Assembly (NCBI GenBank): GCA_937870635.1
Contig: CALMZP010000030.1
Span: 1 to 52,905, forward strand
Source of the DNA: an uncultured Acidobacteriota bacterium
GTDB lineage: Bacteria; Acidobacteriota; Thermoanaerobaculia; Gp7-AA8
DNA: 52,905 nucleotides
Reading direction: 5' to 3'
The notes below the pieces were generated by a model. That model was not told where the DNA came from. It was given only the letters and a program-made list of their open reading frames with translations, and searched no databases. Below are positions 1-8,937 of the stretch, in pieces (within the stretch, counting starts at the first letter, position 1; the number at the start of each line of letters is the position of its first letter). Position numbers and translations under genes: made by a program.

Positions 1-13
1 TGAATAATCCGGG

Positions 14-76
14 TTAACGGTTAACGGTTAACGGTTAACGGTTAACGGTTAACGGTTAACGGTTAACGGTTAACGG
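14..76. repeat. Tandem heptamer repeat TTAACGG, nine perfect copies
   Basis: Nine uninterrupted copies of the 7-bp unit TTAACGG run almost from the left end to just before the first gene. It is one of several 7-bp repeat families in the left part. The window may begin here because assembly stopped at the repeat. A telomeric role is not supported. Confidence 0.95.
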
Positions 77-107
77 CCAACGCTGCTAAGCTTTGCGCCG
101 GGTTCCC

Positions 108-2723
108 ATGTCCGACGACGAGCAATTCGACGCGCAGGAGCTGGCCATGCTCGTGAAGCGGCTCGACCGGCAGCGTCGAGCGCGCGTCGCAGCGGAAGCA
201 ATCTCGGACCACGCCACCGGGGCTCTCTACGATAAGCAGCAGCATCTCAAGCTGTTGCAGGCCGTGGCGGTGGCGGCCAACGAGTCGCCCGCGCTCGATG
301 ACGCGCTGCAATCCGCGGTCGATCAGTTGTGTACCCATCTGGGCTGGCCTGTGGGGCACGCCTACCTTGCCATCGGTACGACCTCGGTCCTCACCCTGAG
401 TGACATCTGGTTCGTCGGAGACCTGCAGCGCTACGAGCACTTCCGCCACGCCATCGAGACGACGCTCGTCGCGCCGGCCGGCGGTGTGTCCGGCAGCGCG
501 CTCGCGCGGCGCGCGCCCGTGGTCACCACCGAGCTGGAAGGCGTTCTGCCGCTGCCGCTCGCTTCGGCGGCGCGCGAAGCAGGCATTCAGTCGGCGGCGG
601 CATTTCCGGTGATCGGCGTGGATGGCCCGCTGGCGGTTCTCGAATTCTTCTCGCCGGACCCGATCGCGGAGGACACGGGCCTGATCGCGGTCATTCAGCG
701 GATCGGCGAGCTTCTCGGGAATGTCCACGCACGCACCCGCACACACGCGACTCTGACCACATCGGAAGAGCAGTACCGATTGCTGTTCGAAGGGAATCCG
801 CACCCGATGTGGATCGCGGACGCCGACACGGGCGAGCTCATCGCGGCGAATGCGGCGGCTTCCCGGCAGTATGGATACGACGCGAACGAACTCCTCGCGA
901 TGACCGTGAAGGATCTCGTCACCGGCGATACGGTCCCGCGAAGCGGGCCGGCTTCGATTGCCTGCAAGGATGGCTCGCTCCTTACGGCGGAGCTTTCCGG
1001 CTACGACATCCGGCTTCCCGGCCGCCGTGCGCGCATGGTCATGGCGGTGGACGCCGACGCCGGCCGGCGGGCCGAGGAAGCGCTGCGGGAGTCCGAGCGC
1101 CGGTTCCGCGAGATGCTCGACACGATCGAGCTCGTGGCCATGCTCCTCGACGTCGTCGGGAACGTGACCTATTGCAATCCGTACCTGCTCAGCATCAGCG
1201 GCTACAGCAAGGACGAAGTGATCGGCCGGAACTTCTTCGAGCTTTTCCTGCCGGAAGGCAGCCGTGGCGCCGCGGAGCGCGCATTCACGACCAACATCGG
1301 CCGCGGAGTCCTCGCTGCGCACTCCGAGTTCGAGATCATGACGCGTGGAGGCGTGCCGCGCACGATCCTCTGGAACTACACCATCCTCCGCAATCCCCAG
1401 GGAAGCATCCTCGGCGCGGCCGGCATCGGGACGGATGTCACCGAGCAGCGGATCGTCGAGAACCAGCTCGTCCACAATGCGTTTCACGACACGCTCACCG
1501 GCCTGCCGAACCGCGCGCTCTTCATGGACCGCGTGGGCCACGCGCTGGCGAGGAGGCGGCAGACCTTCGCCGTCCTTCTCCTCGACGTCGATCATTTCAA
1601 GAACGTGAACGACTCGCTCGGCCACGCGGCCGGGGACGAGCTGCTGATGCAGATCGGGGAGAGGTTGCAGAAGTCGGTGCGCGCGGCCGACACGGTTTCG
1701 CGGTTCGGCGGAGACGAGTTCACGGTCCTCGTCGAGAACGTAGTCGGTCCAACCGACGCCACCCGCGCCGCGGAGCGGATTCAGGCAGGCCTCGCCGCGC
1801 CGTTCCGCATCGGCGAGCACGAGATCTTCACGTCGGTGAGCATCGGGATCACGATCTGCGGAACCGAGTACGAGCGGCCCGAGCAGATTCTGCGCGACGC
1901 CGATACCGCGATGTACCGCGCCAAGGCGCAGGGAAGATCGCGCTCGGAGATCTTCGACGCCGACATGCGCGCGGAAGCGGTTGCTCGTCTGCAGCTGGAG
2001 AACGATCTCCGCCGCGCGCTCGACCGGAACGAGCTGCGGCTGTTTTTTCAGCCAATCGTCAGGCTCAAAACGCGCGAGATCGTCGGACTCGAAGCCCTCG
2101 TGCGCTGGCAGCATCCTTTGCGCGGACTGATTCCACCGGGCGAATTCATCGGGATGGCCGAGGAGACGGGGTTGATTGTTGGACTCGGACAATGGGTCAT
2201 CCGCGAGGCCTGCCGGACCGCATCGGTGTGGTCCCCCCGGTATGTCAGCGTCAACATTTCCAGCCGTCACTTCGCACAGAGCGATCTCTTCGAAGACGTC
2301 CAGCGGGCTCTGGCGACATGCTCGCTCTCGGCGAACTCGCTGCACATCGAGGTGACCGAGAGCGTGATCATGCAGCACCCCGAGGCCGCGCTCTCGGTGA
2401 TCAACCGCCTCAAGCAACTGGGCTGCCGGATCTCGCTCGACGATTTCGGGACGGGATATTCGTCGCTCTCGTACCTGCATCGGTTCCCGATCGACATGCT
2501 GAAGGTCGATGCGTCGTTCGTTCGCACCGCGCCGACGGAGCCGAAGAACGTCGAGATCATCCGTTCGATCATCGCTCTGGGACGAGGGCTGGAGATCGAG
2601 GTCATCGCCGAAGGCGTCGAGACCGAAGCCCAGGAAGAGCTGCTCCTCTCACTCGGATGCGAGTACGCGCAGGGATACCTGTTCGCGCGGCCGGCGCCGG
2701 TCGAGGAGTTGAAGGTCGAATAG
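108..2723 (+). CDS. GAF-PAS-PAS-GGDEF-EAL cyclic-di-GMP turnover protein
   Basis: This is a predicted soluble, dual-domain cyclic-di-GMP enzyme of about 871 residues. A GAF sensor covers about residues 45-205 and two PAS domains about 220-455. The cyclase domain has an intact GGDEF motif near residue 534, and an RxxD inhibitory site (RAAD) lies five residues before it, which suggests product inhibition. The phosphodiesterase domain has EALVRW near residue 662, then VSVNIS, HIEVTES, DDFGTG, LKVD and AEGVET, so the metal-binding and catalytic residues look present. Both activities are therefore possible; which one dominates cannot be told from sequence. I chose the ATG at 108 (MSDDEQ); a TTG at 93 would add five residues. 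No transmembrane segment is visible, so it probably senses a cytoplasmic signal. It converges on the histidine kinase gene, with a long hairpin between. Confidence 0.93.
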   Translation: MSDDEQFDAQELAMLVKRLDRQRRARVAAEAISDHATGALYDKQQHLKLLQAVAVAANESPALDDALQSAVDQLCTHLGWPVGHAYLAIGTTSVLTLSDIWFVGDLQRYEHFRHAIETTLVAPAGGVSGSALARRAPVVTTELEGVLPLPLASAAREAGIQSAAAFPVIGVDGPLAVLEFFSPDPIAEDTGLIAVIQRIGELLGNVHARTRTHATLTTSEEQYRLLFEGNPHPMWIADADTGELIAANAAASRQYGYDANELLAMTVKDLVTGDTVPRSGPASIACKDGSLLTAELSGYDIRLPGRRARMVMAVDADAGRRAEEALRESERRFREMLDTIELVAMLLDVVGNVTYCNPYLLSISGYSKDEVIGRNFFELFLPEGSRGAAERAFTTNIGRGVLAAHSEFEIMTRGGVPRTILWNYTILRNPQGSILGAAGIGTDVTEQRIVENQLVHNAFHDTLTGLPNRALFMDRVGHALARRRQTFAVLLLDVDHFKNVNDSLGHAAGDELLMQIGERLQKSVRAADTVSRFGGDEFTVLVENVVGPTDATRAAERIQAGLAAPFRIGEHEIFTSVSIGITICGTEYERPEQILRDADTAMYRAKAQGRSRSEIFDADMRAEAVARLQLENDLRRALDRNELRLFFQPIVRLKTREIVGLEALVRWQHPLRGLIPPGEFIGMAEETGLIVGLGQWVIREACRTASVWSPRYVSVNISSRHFAQSDLFEDVQRALATCSLSANSLHIEVTESVIMQHPEAALSVINRLKQLGCRISLDDFGTGYSSLSYLHRFPIDMLKVDASFVRTAPTEPKNVEIIRSIIALGRGLEIEVIAEGVETEAQEELLLSLGCEYAQGYLFARPAPVEELKVE

Positions 2724-2729
2724 ATCATT

Positions 2730-2811
2730 TTTTGGATTTTCGATTTTGGATTTTGGATTTTGGATTGTGAGTTGGGCAGAAAATCCAAAATCCAAAATCG
2801 AAAATCCAAAA
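2730..2811. repeat. Heptamer palindrome (ATTTTGG family), copy 1
   Basis: Two perfectly complementary 32-nt arms (2730-2761 and 2780-2811) flank an 18-nt loop. Each arm is made of ATTTTGG-type 7-bp units. A variant unit (CGATTTT) in the left arm is mirrored at the matching place in the right arm, so the arms are exact inverted copies. It lies between two convergent genes and could act as a two-way terminator. Confidence 0.93.
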
Positions 2812-2815
2812 TCCC

Positions 2816-5650
2816 TCAGCCCTTCTTCTTGAGCAGCTCCGCCAGCTTGGCTGGCTCCACCGGCTTGCGGACGAACGCGTCGAAGCCGGCCTTCGCGAGC
2901 TCTTCGTCGCGGACGCCGAGGGCGGTGATGGCCACGACGGGGACGTCGGGATGAAGCTCGCGGGCCGTCTGGAGGAGCCAGTAGCCGTCGCGGTCGGGCA
3001 TGGCCAGGTCGGTGAGGACGAGATCGAAGCGGCGATCGCGCAGACGTTCCGCCGCCTCGGAAGCCGACGGCGACTCCGTGACGCGGGCGCCGAAGTGCTC
3101 GAGCATCCTCGCGACGACGACGCGCGCACTCGCATCGTCATCGACGAGCAGCACTCGCTTTGCCGGCATGCGAACGGTCGACTCGCCAATCTCGGGATTG
3201 CGGGTCGCGTCGCCCAGGGGGAGGGTGATGGTGAACGTCGCTCCCTGTCCGACGCCGTCGCTGTAGGCGTGCACGGTGCCGCCATGCATCTCGGCGAGAT
3301 GCTTCACGATCGCCAGGCCGAGTCCCAGTCCGCCATGGGCGCGGTTGCTGGAGCTGTCGGCCTGCCAAAAGCGGTCGAAGACGCGCGGAAGAATTTCCGG
3401 AGCGATTCCGGCGCCCTCGTCGGTCACGGTGATGATGACCTCGCCGTCCGACTGCTCAGCGGACATGACGACCTCGCCACCTTCATTGCTGAACTTGATC
3501 GCGTTGGAAAGCAGATTCCATGTCATCTGCTGCAGCCGGTTCGGATCGGCGCGTGCGATGAGCGACTCCGGCGCGCTGACGGATACCTCGACGCGCTTCC
3601 CCTCCGCGGCGGGTCGCGAGGAGTCGGCGACGGTCCGCAGAATCGGAACGATATCGATGGTCTCGGGCCTGATCTGAAACTTGCCGGTGACGATCCTCGA
3701 CACGTCGAGAAGGTCGTCGATGATCGCCGCCTGCGACTTCGCACTTCGCTCGATCGTCTCGATCGCGGTCTGCATCGTATTCCGGTCGTAATTCGACAGG
3801 CGCAACAGATTCGACCAGCCGAGGATGGCTGTGAGCGGAGTGCGGAGCTCGTGAGAGAGTGTCGCGAGGAAGTCGTCCTTCGCGCGATTGGCCGCGACGG
3901 CCTGCTGATAGAGACGCGCGTTCTCGATCGCGTGGCCCGCGCGCAGCGCCAGCGCCTCCGCCAGTTCGACGTCACGCGCCGTGAAGCGGCGTGAGGCGGC
4001 GGAGTTCACAAGCGTCAGCACTCCGGCGACTTCGTCGCGGATGCGGATCGGCGTGGAGATGTACGAGCGCAGGTCGAGCTGGCGAAGCAGCGACAGGTGC
4101 TCGGGAGACCGCGCCGCGGCGTCGATGATCTCCGACGGAATGTCCGTCATGAACTCCGTGCGCCCCGTGCGGATGACGTTGGGGACGCCACGCTGACTGT
4201 TCATGTCCGTCGGGTACTTTTCCGCGATGCGGAAGGCAAGCTCCCGCTTCGTCGGATCGACGTGCTCGACAGCGAGGCGGCGCGGCGTTCCGTCCGGTTC
4301 GACCATGTCCACCGCGCACCAGTCGGCGAGCCGCGGGACGGCCAGGCGGGCGAGCGATCGCAGCGTCTCCTCATAATCCAGGCTGCGGACGAAGAGGTCG
4401 TTGGCCTCGGCGATGAACTCCGCGCGGACCTGATCGGAGGCGAGAAGTTGTTCCTGCTGCCGCTCGGCATCGACGTCATTCGTTGCGCCGATCCATTCGC
4501 GGACCGATGCGTCCGCGTTGAGGACAGGAGCCGCGCGGAAATGACACCAGCGGTAGGCGCCATCGGCCATGCGAACGCGCACCACGACGTCGAAGACCTT
4601 TCGCGAATCGACCGAGTCGCGCCACCGCGCGGCGGATACGCGCCGGTCGTCCTCGTGAATGTGGTCGAGCCAGCCGAACCCCTTCGCCTGTTTATGGGTC
4701 TGCCCGGTCGCCTCCGTCCATGAGGACGAGATCCACTCGAGACCTCCGTCGCGGTCGGCGATCCAGACCACCTGCGCCGAGGCCTGAACGAGGGCCTGCA
4801 AGCGCTCTTCGCTGAGCCGCAGCCGCTCCATGGCCGCCTTCTGTTCCGTGATGTCGCGCTGGACACCCCAGGCTCGAACGAGCAGGCCGTTTTCGATCGT
4901 CGCGGTGAGGCTGTTCACGAAGTACTTCCGGCGGCCGAAGCGATCGACTTCGACGGATTCTGCGTCGACGAGCCGCCAGCCCGAATTCACGAATGCACGG
5001 AGATAGTCCCAGTTGGCCGGTTCGGCGGGATCCAGCATCTGCGTCAGCCGAACGCCGAGGATGTCTTCGACCTTCTCGAAGCCGTACATGTGCGCGACGA
5101 CCTCGTTACATTCGGCGAGGTAGGCCCGATCGAACATGAGGCGTACCTGCTCGTCGACGGGCAGATCGACGGGAACGGGCTCGTCGAGTTCGAAACGCCA
5201 GATGCCTTCCGAGGTGTGCGCGATGAACGAGCGGTAACGCTCTTCTGCGCGGCGCATTTCGCGCTCGGCGTGAACCCGCGCCGTCACGTCGCGGGAGATT
5301 GTGGCTGCAGCGATGATCTCGCCGCCGGAGCGCACGGGAAATACGACGTACTCGGAGACGCGGGTGCCTGTCGGGCTTTTGTACTCCGCTTCGCGACGGA
5401 TGGTCTCGCCGGTCGTCAGTACCTTCCTGATGTCCGGCTCGACCTTCTCTATGGCGCCGGCATCCAGGCCGGCCTCCTGCCAGGTCCGCCCGATCAGTTC
5501 CTCAGCAGGCCGTCCGAGAGTGGCGAGCGCACCGCGGCTGATATACATGTAGCGGAGGTCGGGCCCGATGACGTAGATGTTGTCGTCGGATCCTTCCAGG
5601 ATCGCGCGGAAAATGAGCGATTCTTCCGGGGCCGGAGGCACGTCCCGCAA
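2816..5650 (-). CDS. Hybrid sensor histidine kinase, PASx3-GAF-HisKA-HATPase-REC
   Basis: This is a 944-residue cytoplasmic hybrid histidine kinase. Three PAS domains occupy roughly residues 8-400, followed by a GAF domain to about 585. The dimerisation domain carries SHELRTPL with the phosphorylated histidine near residue 600. The ATP-binding domain has N (NLLSNAIKFS), G1 (DEGAGI), F (RFWQ) and G2 (GLGLGLAI) boxes. A C-terminal receiver has an acidic pocket (VDDD), the phospho-acceptor in LTDLAMPD near residue 881, the AIT threonine and the RKP lysine. All key residues are present. There is no membrane segment and no DNA-binding output, so it probably phosphorelays to a partner elsewhere. 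The start is a TTG nine bases after the stop of the ketoacyl synthase gene, which implies co-transcription. A GTG three codons later is another possible start. Confidence 0.92.
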   Translation of the reverse strand: MRDVPPAPEESLIFRAILEGSDDNIYVIGPDLRYMYISRGALATLGRPAEELIGRTWQEAGLDAGAIEKVEPDIRKVLTTGETIRREAEYKSPTGTRVSEYVVFPVRSGGEIIAAATISRDVTARVHAEREMRRAEERYRSFIAHTSEGIWRFELDEPVPVDLPVDEQVRLMFDRAYLAECNEVVAHMYGFEKVEDILGVRLTQMLDPAEPANWDYLRAFVNSGWRLVDAESVEVDRFGRRKYFVNSLTATIENGLLVRAWGVQRDITEQKAAMERLRLSEERLQALVQASAQVVWIADRDGGLEWISSSWTEATGQTHKQAKGFGWLDHIHEDDRRVSAARWRDSVDSRKVFDVVVRVRMADGAYRWCHFRAAPVLNADASVREWIGATNDVDAERQQEQLLASDQVRAEFIAEANDLFVRSLDYEETLRSLARLAVPRLADWCAVDMVEPDGTPRRLAVEHVDPTKRELAFRIAEKYPTDMNSQRGVPNVIRTGRTEFMTDIPSEIIDAAARSPEHLSLLRQLDLRSYISTPIRIRDEVAGVLTLVNSAASRRFTARDVELAEALALRAGHAIENARLYQQAVAANRAKDDFLATLSHELRTPLTAILGWSNLLRLSNYDRNTMQTAIETIERSAKSQAAIIDDLLDVSRIVTGKFQIRPETIDIVPILRTVADSSRPAAEGKRVEVSVSAPESLIARADPNRLQQMTWNLLSNAIKFSNEGGEVVMSAEQSDGEVIITVTDEGAGIAPEILPRVFDRFWQADSSSNRAHGGLGLGLAIVKHLAEMHGGTVHAYSDGVGQGATFTITLPLGDATRNPEIGESTVRMPAKRVLLVDDDASARVVVARMLEHFGARVTESPSASEAAERLRDRRFDLVLTDLAMPDRDGYWLLQTARELHPDVPVVAITALGVRDEELAKAGFDAFVRKPVEPAKLAELLKKKG

Positions 5651-5659
5651 GTATAGGTC

Positions 5660-6739
5660 CTACATCCGGTAGGCCACGGCGTTGATGTGCATGCCGGCAC
5701 CGACCGAGGCGAACACGATCGTGTCGCCTGAGTTCAGGTCGTGCTGCGGAAGCTCCCCGCGGAGGATCAGATCGAGCAACGTCGGCAGCGTGGCCACGCT
5801 GCTGTTGCCGAGCCATGAGATCGTCATCGGCATCACATCCGGCGGTGGTGCCGAATAGCCGTACAGTTTGTAGAGCGCCTCGAGGATCGCCTCATCCATC
5901 TTGCCGTTGGCCTGGTGGATGAGAATCTTCTTCACATCCTTGAGATCGACCGCGGCGCGCTGCAGGCACTCGCGAATCGCGTGCGCGACGGTATTCAACG
6001 CGTACTTGTAGAGCTTCCGCCCCTCCATCTTGAGGAACAGCGCTTCGAGGAATGCTTCGCGGTTGAAGGAGTGTCCCATGTACAGCATCTTCGAATGCTC
6101 CAGCGTATCGGAGCGGACCGCGTGAGCGAGGATGCCCTGCCCGTTCGCCGTGCCGTTGCGGGCTTCGAAAATCGTTGCGCCGGCGCCATCGGCGTAGATG
6201 AGGCTGTCGCGGTCGTGCGGGTCGGAGACGCGCGAGAGAGTTTCAGCGCCGATGACCATCACGCGCTTCGCGTGGCCGGCGCAGATCATCGCATCCGCCT
6301 GAATCACTCCTTGAAGCCAGCCGGGGCAGCCGAAGATGAGGTCGAAAGCAGCCGCCCCCGGCTTCTGAATGCCGAGGCTGGCTTTGACCCGCGCCGCCAG
6401 CGCGGGCACGAGATCCGAGCGGGTCGAACCGGCCCGTACGTCCCCGAAATTGTGCGCGACGATGATGGCGTCGAGATCCTCGCCGCTGATCCCGGCCGAA
6501 TCGATCGCTTTGCGCGCCGCATCGGCCGCGATGTCCGAAGTGACGAGGTCGTCGGTGACGTAGCGGCGTTCGCGGATGCCGGTGATCGACTCGAACTGGC
6601 GGAGGATCTCCTCATTCGTCTTGTCGAATGGCTTCTGGTCGGGGCCGAGGAACTCATGCCCCAGAAAGGCGCTGTTGGGCACGACCCGCGACGGGATGTG
6701 GCTGCCGGTGCCGGTTATGACGGTTCGAAGGCCTGACAT
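5660..6739 (-). CDS. 3-oxoacyl-ACP synthase III family protein (FabH-like)
   Basis: This predicted condensing enzyme of 359 residues has the thiolase-fold triad of KAS III proteins: the cysteine in FGCPGW near residue 138, the histidine in IHQANG and the asparagine in SWLGNSS. It is longer than housekeeping FabH (about 320), mainly at the N-terminus and near HSFNREAF. That resembles the divergent FabH-like proteins used for specialised acyl products or unusual primers, so I leave the symbol blank. I chose the ATG at 6739 (MSGLRTV) over a TTG at 6775, because the upstream part is not FabH-like and crowds the divergent DUF3011 gene. The histidine kinase begins nine bases downstream, so this synthase is the first gene of a two-gene unit. 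Confidence 0.9.
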   Translation of the reverse strand: MSGLRTVITGTGSHIPSRVVPNSAFLGHEFLGPDQKPFDKTNEEILRQFESITGIRERRYVTDDLVTSDIAADAARKAIDSAGISGEDLDAIIVAHNFGDVRAGSTRSDLVPALAARVKASLGIQKPGAAAFDLIFGCPGWLQGVIQADAMICAGHAKRVMVIGAETLSRVSDPHDRDSLIYADGAGATIFEARNGTANGQGILAHAVRSDTLEHSKMLYMGHSFNREAFLEALFLKMEGRKLYKYALNTVAHAIRECLQRAAVDLKDVKKILIHQANGKMDEAILEALYKLYGYSAPPPDVMPMTISWLGNSSVATLPTLLDLILRGELPQHDLNSGDTIVFASVGAGMHINAVAYRM

Positions 6740-6799
6740 CGGATCCGATTGTATCTGCTGGCAAGTTACGAGCAAGACATACGGCCGGAGGTGAAAGGT

Positions 6800-7717
6800 A
6801 TGAGCAGAATATTTGTAGTGTTCGCCGTCCTGGCCTTCATGGCGCTCCCGGCCGTTGCTCAGTCGACGGTCATCTGCGAATCGAGCGATGGCGGTTATCG
6901 CGAATGCCGTCTGGAGGGGATCGGGGTGGCCACCCTGACCCGTCAGATGAGTGACCGCAACTGCATCGAAGGGCAGACCTGGGGCTACCGTGACGGAAAG
7001 ATCTGGGTCGACAAGGGATGCCGCGCTCAGTTCGCTTTGACGAACCGCGCCGTCTCGGCGCCCCTCGATTCACGTCTCGTCTGCGAGTCCGAGAACAACC
7101 GCCTCGTCCGTTGCCCGACGTCGACGGCGGCGGGAGTCCAGTTCATTCGCCGGATGAGCGATGCCAGCTGCGAGTTCGGCAAGGACTGGGGCTACGACCG
7201 CGATGGGATCTGGGTCTCGAACGGCTGCCGCGCTGAGTTCGCGGTATCGGGCAGATCCCTCGGCGTCAGCGCGCCGCCCGTGTTCCTCGCCGCTTACCCG
7301 ACGCAGACGTTCATCTGTGAATCGATCGACGGCCGCCGTAACCATTGCCGCGCCGACACGAACATGGGTGTGCTTCTGACTCGTCAGACCAGCGACTCGG
7401 CCTGCGAATACGGCGTGACCTGGGGCATCGATCAGAATGGAGTCTGGGTGACGCGCGGCTGCCGCGCCGAGTTCATGACCGGCGATTCGCGCGTCGCGCG
7501 CGGCGGGATGATCTCATCCGCGAATCCGGCGACGATCCTGTGCGAGTCGGAGAACGGTGAGCACAAGCATTGCCGCGCCGACACGCGCTACGGCATCAGC
7601 CTGTTGCGCCAGCTCAGCGACAAGCGCTGCGAGAAAGGTCGCACGTGGGGCGTCGACGACGCCGGCGTGTGGGTGACGAACGGCTGCCGCGCCGAATTCG
7701 TCCTCGACCGCAGGTGA
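6800..7717 (+). CDS. Secreted protein with four DUF3011 repeats
   Basis: This is an exported protein of 305 residues and unknown function. A signal peptide ends at about residue 20 (PAVA-QS). The rest is four tandem modules of about 60-70 residues, each with the pattern CES..., a second Cys, R..SD..C, W or TWG, IWV/VWV and GCRA(E/Q)F. There are four conserved cysteines per module, probably paired as disulfides outside the cytoplasm. This matches the DUF3011 family. The start is firm: GGAGGTG lies seven bases before the ATG at 6800. It is divergent from the ketoacyl synthase gene, with about 60 bp shared for both promoters. A strong hairpin follows the stop. Confidence 0.88.
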   Translation: MSRIFVVFAVLAFMALPAVAQSTVICESSDGGYRECRLEGIGVATLTRQMSDRNCIEGQTWGYRDGKIWVDKGCRAQFALTNRAVSAPLDSRLVCESENNRLVRCPTSTAAGVQFIRRMSDASCEFGKDWGYDRDGIWVSNGCRAEFAVSGRSLGVSAPPVFLAAYPTQTFICESIDGRRNHCRADTNMGVLLTRQTSDSACEYGVTWGIDQNGVWVTRGCRAEFMTGDSRVARGGMISSANPATILCESENGEHKHCRADTRYGISLLRQLSDKRCEKGRTWGVDDAGVWVTNGCRAEFVLDRR

Positions 7718-7723
7718 GTTTTT

Positions 7724-7757
7724 GTTTCTCCTCCGCGCCTCCGCGCGGAGGAGAAAC
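7724..7757 (+). terminator. Perfect 15-bp hairpin after the DUF3011 gene
   Basis: Arms 7724-7738 and 7743-7757 pair perfectly around a CTCC loop and are GC-rich in the centre. The downstream strand runs into the T-rich start of a heptamer palindrome. The hairpin starts seven bases after the stop codon and is likely an intrinsic terminator. Confidence 0.8.
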
Positions 7758-7831
7758 GATTTTGGATTTTGGATTTTGGATTAGATTCCAAAATCCAAAA
7801 TCCAAAATCCAAAATCCAAAATCCAAAATCG
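7757..7831. repeat. Heptamer palindrome (ATTTTGG family), copy 2
   Basis: A short left arm of ATTTTGG units and a longer right arm of CCAAAAT units are bounded by mirrored CGAT...ATCG ends. The right arm ends at 7831 and the hydrolase ATG is at 7832, so the repeat forms the whole 5' region of that gene. If translated, the arm gives a meaningless KIQNPKS-type peptide. Confidence 0.9.
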
Positions 7832-8866
7832 ATGGATCCACTCACTCACACACTCGTCGGGGCAAACCTTGCCTCGACGCGCTTCGGAGTCAAATCGCGG
7901 CTCGCGGGGGCGGCGCTCGTCATCGGCGCCAACCTTCCGGACGTCGATTCCATTCTCTACTTCACCGGCCACTCCGACCTCGCCCTGGGATTCCGGCGAG
8001 GGTGGACGCACGGCGTGCTCGCTCTTTTCCTCCTGCCCGTCATCCAGGCGGCTCTGCTCATGGGATGGGCGAAGCTGCGCAAGTACGCCGTCTCGCCGAA
8101 ATGGCTGCTGATCCTCTCATTCATCGCCATCCTCACGCATCCGTTTCTCGACTGGCTGAACAACTACGGGATGCGATGGCTGATGCCGTTTCGCGGTACG
8201 TGGTTCTACGGAGACTCCGTCTTCATCATGGATCCCTTGCTCTGGCTCATCCTCGGCGGCGGATGGCTGGTGGGGCGGAGACCATCGGTATTGCTCTTCT
8301 CCATATGGCTGTTTTTCACCGGGGCGATCGTCTGGGTCGTTCGACATCGCTCGCCGGGCGATCTGATCGTCGTCGGGGTCGCCGCCACTCTGATCCTCGC
8401 CGCTCTCCTCTGGCGCGGCAGACGATCGTTCGCAGCAGCGGCACTGATCGTGGCGTCGATCTACATCGGCGCGCGCCTGACGATTCACGCCGTGACCGCA
8501 ACGCGCGTGCGCTCCGAGATCGCGGGAACGCGGCGGCTCATGGTGTCGCCAAACGCTCTCGATCCGCTGCGATGGGACGTGGTCGCAGAGACGAACCGCG
8601 GTTACCGGTTCGGCCGGTTTCACTGGCTGCGCGGCGGTCTGAAGCTCGAGAGCGATGTGCTTCCCTTGCCTGCGGACACCCCGGAGTGGCGGGCCGCAAA
8701 GGCAGATCCTTCGATCCGTGGCTTCGTCACGTGGATGCGCTTTCCCTGGTACGAGATCGAGCGCACCCCGGCTGCGACGCGAGTGCTGGTGCACGACGCG
8801 CGCTACGCGGTGCGGCGGCGGGCGGGCGGCGGCTTCGGCGGGGTCGTGGTCGTCCTGCGACCATGA
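7832..8866 (+). CDS. Membrane-bound YdjM-type metal-dependent hydrolase
   Basis: This 344-residue membrane protein begins MDPLTHTLVGANLA and continues with GANLPDVDS and RRGWTHGVLA. Those are the His/Asp motifs of the YdjM family (PF04307), predicted inner-membrane metal-dependent hydrolases. Five or so hydrophobic segments are visible (about residues 25-45, 60-80, 90-108, 130-150, 155-175), followed by a soluble C-terminal domain. The family's substrate is not known. The ATG at 7832 follows the repeat arm directly, with no Shine-Dalgarno sequence. Either it is translated without one or the repeat displaced the original 5' region. Upstream in-frame codons only encode repeat and were rejected. 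Confidence 0.85.
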   Translation: MDPLTHTLVGANLASTRFGVKSRLAGAALVIGANLPDVDSILYFTGHSDLALGFRRGWTHGVLALFLLPVIQAALLMGWAKLRKYAVSPKWLLILSFIAILTHPFLDWLNNYGMRWLMPFRGTWFYGDSVFIMDPLLWLILGGGWLVGRRPSVLLFSIWLFFTGAIVWVVRHRSPGDLIVVGVAATLILAALLWRGRRSFAAAALIVASIYIGARLTIHAVTATRVRSEIAGTRRLMVSPNALDPLRWDVVAETNRGYRFGRFHWLRGGLKLESDVLPLPADTPEWRAAKADPSIRGFVTWMRFPWYEIERTPAATRVLVHDARYAVRRRAGGGFGGVVVVLRP

Positions 8867-8937
8867 ATTTTGGATTTTGGATTTTGGATTTTGGATTGAA
8901 AACCAGATTCGGAGTCTCAATCCAAAATCCAAAATTC
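8866..8937. repeat. Heptamer palindrome (ATTTTGG family), copy 3
   Basis: The left arm (8866-~8898) starts on the last base of the hydrolase stop codon. The right arm (~8920-8937) runs into the stop codon of the convergent LD-carboxypeptidase gene. The arms are unequal in length, with a loop of about 20 nt. It fills the entire gap between two convergent genes. Confidence 0.9.

Noticed and set aside
14-76. TTAACGG repeats as a telomere
   Set aside because: Only nine copies, no hairpin end, and similar heptamer repeats occur internally in the window.
63-2480. Long antisense frames opposite the GGDEF-EAL gene and other genes
   Set aside because: High-GC shadow frames: Arg/Pro/Ala-rich, no motifs, while the opposite strand carries complete domains.
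7769-7831. N-terminal extension of the hydrolase with KIQNPKS repeats
   Set aside because: It is translation of the heptamer repeat; the family match begins at MDPLTHT (7832). The same applies to the sulfatase extension before 15341.
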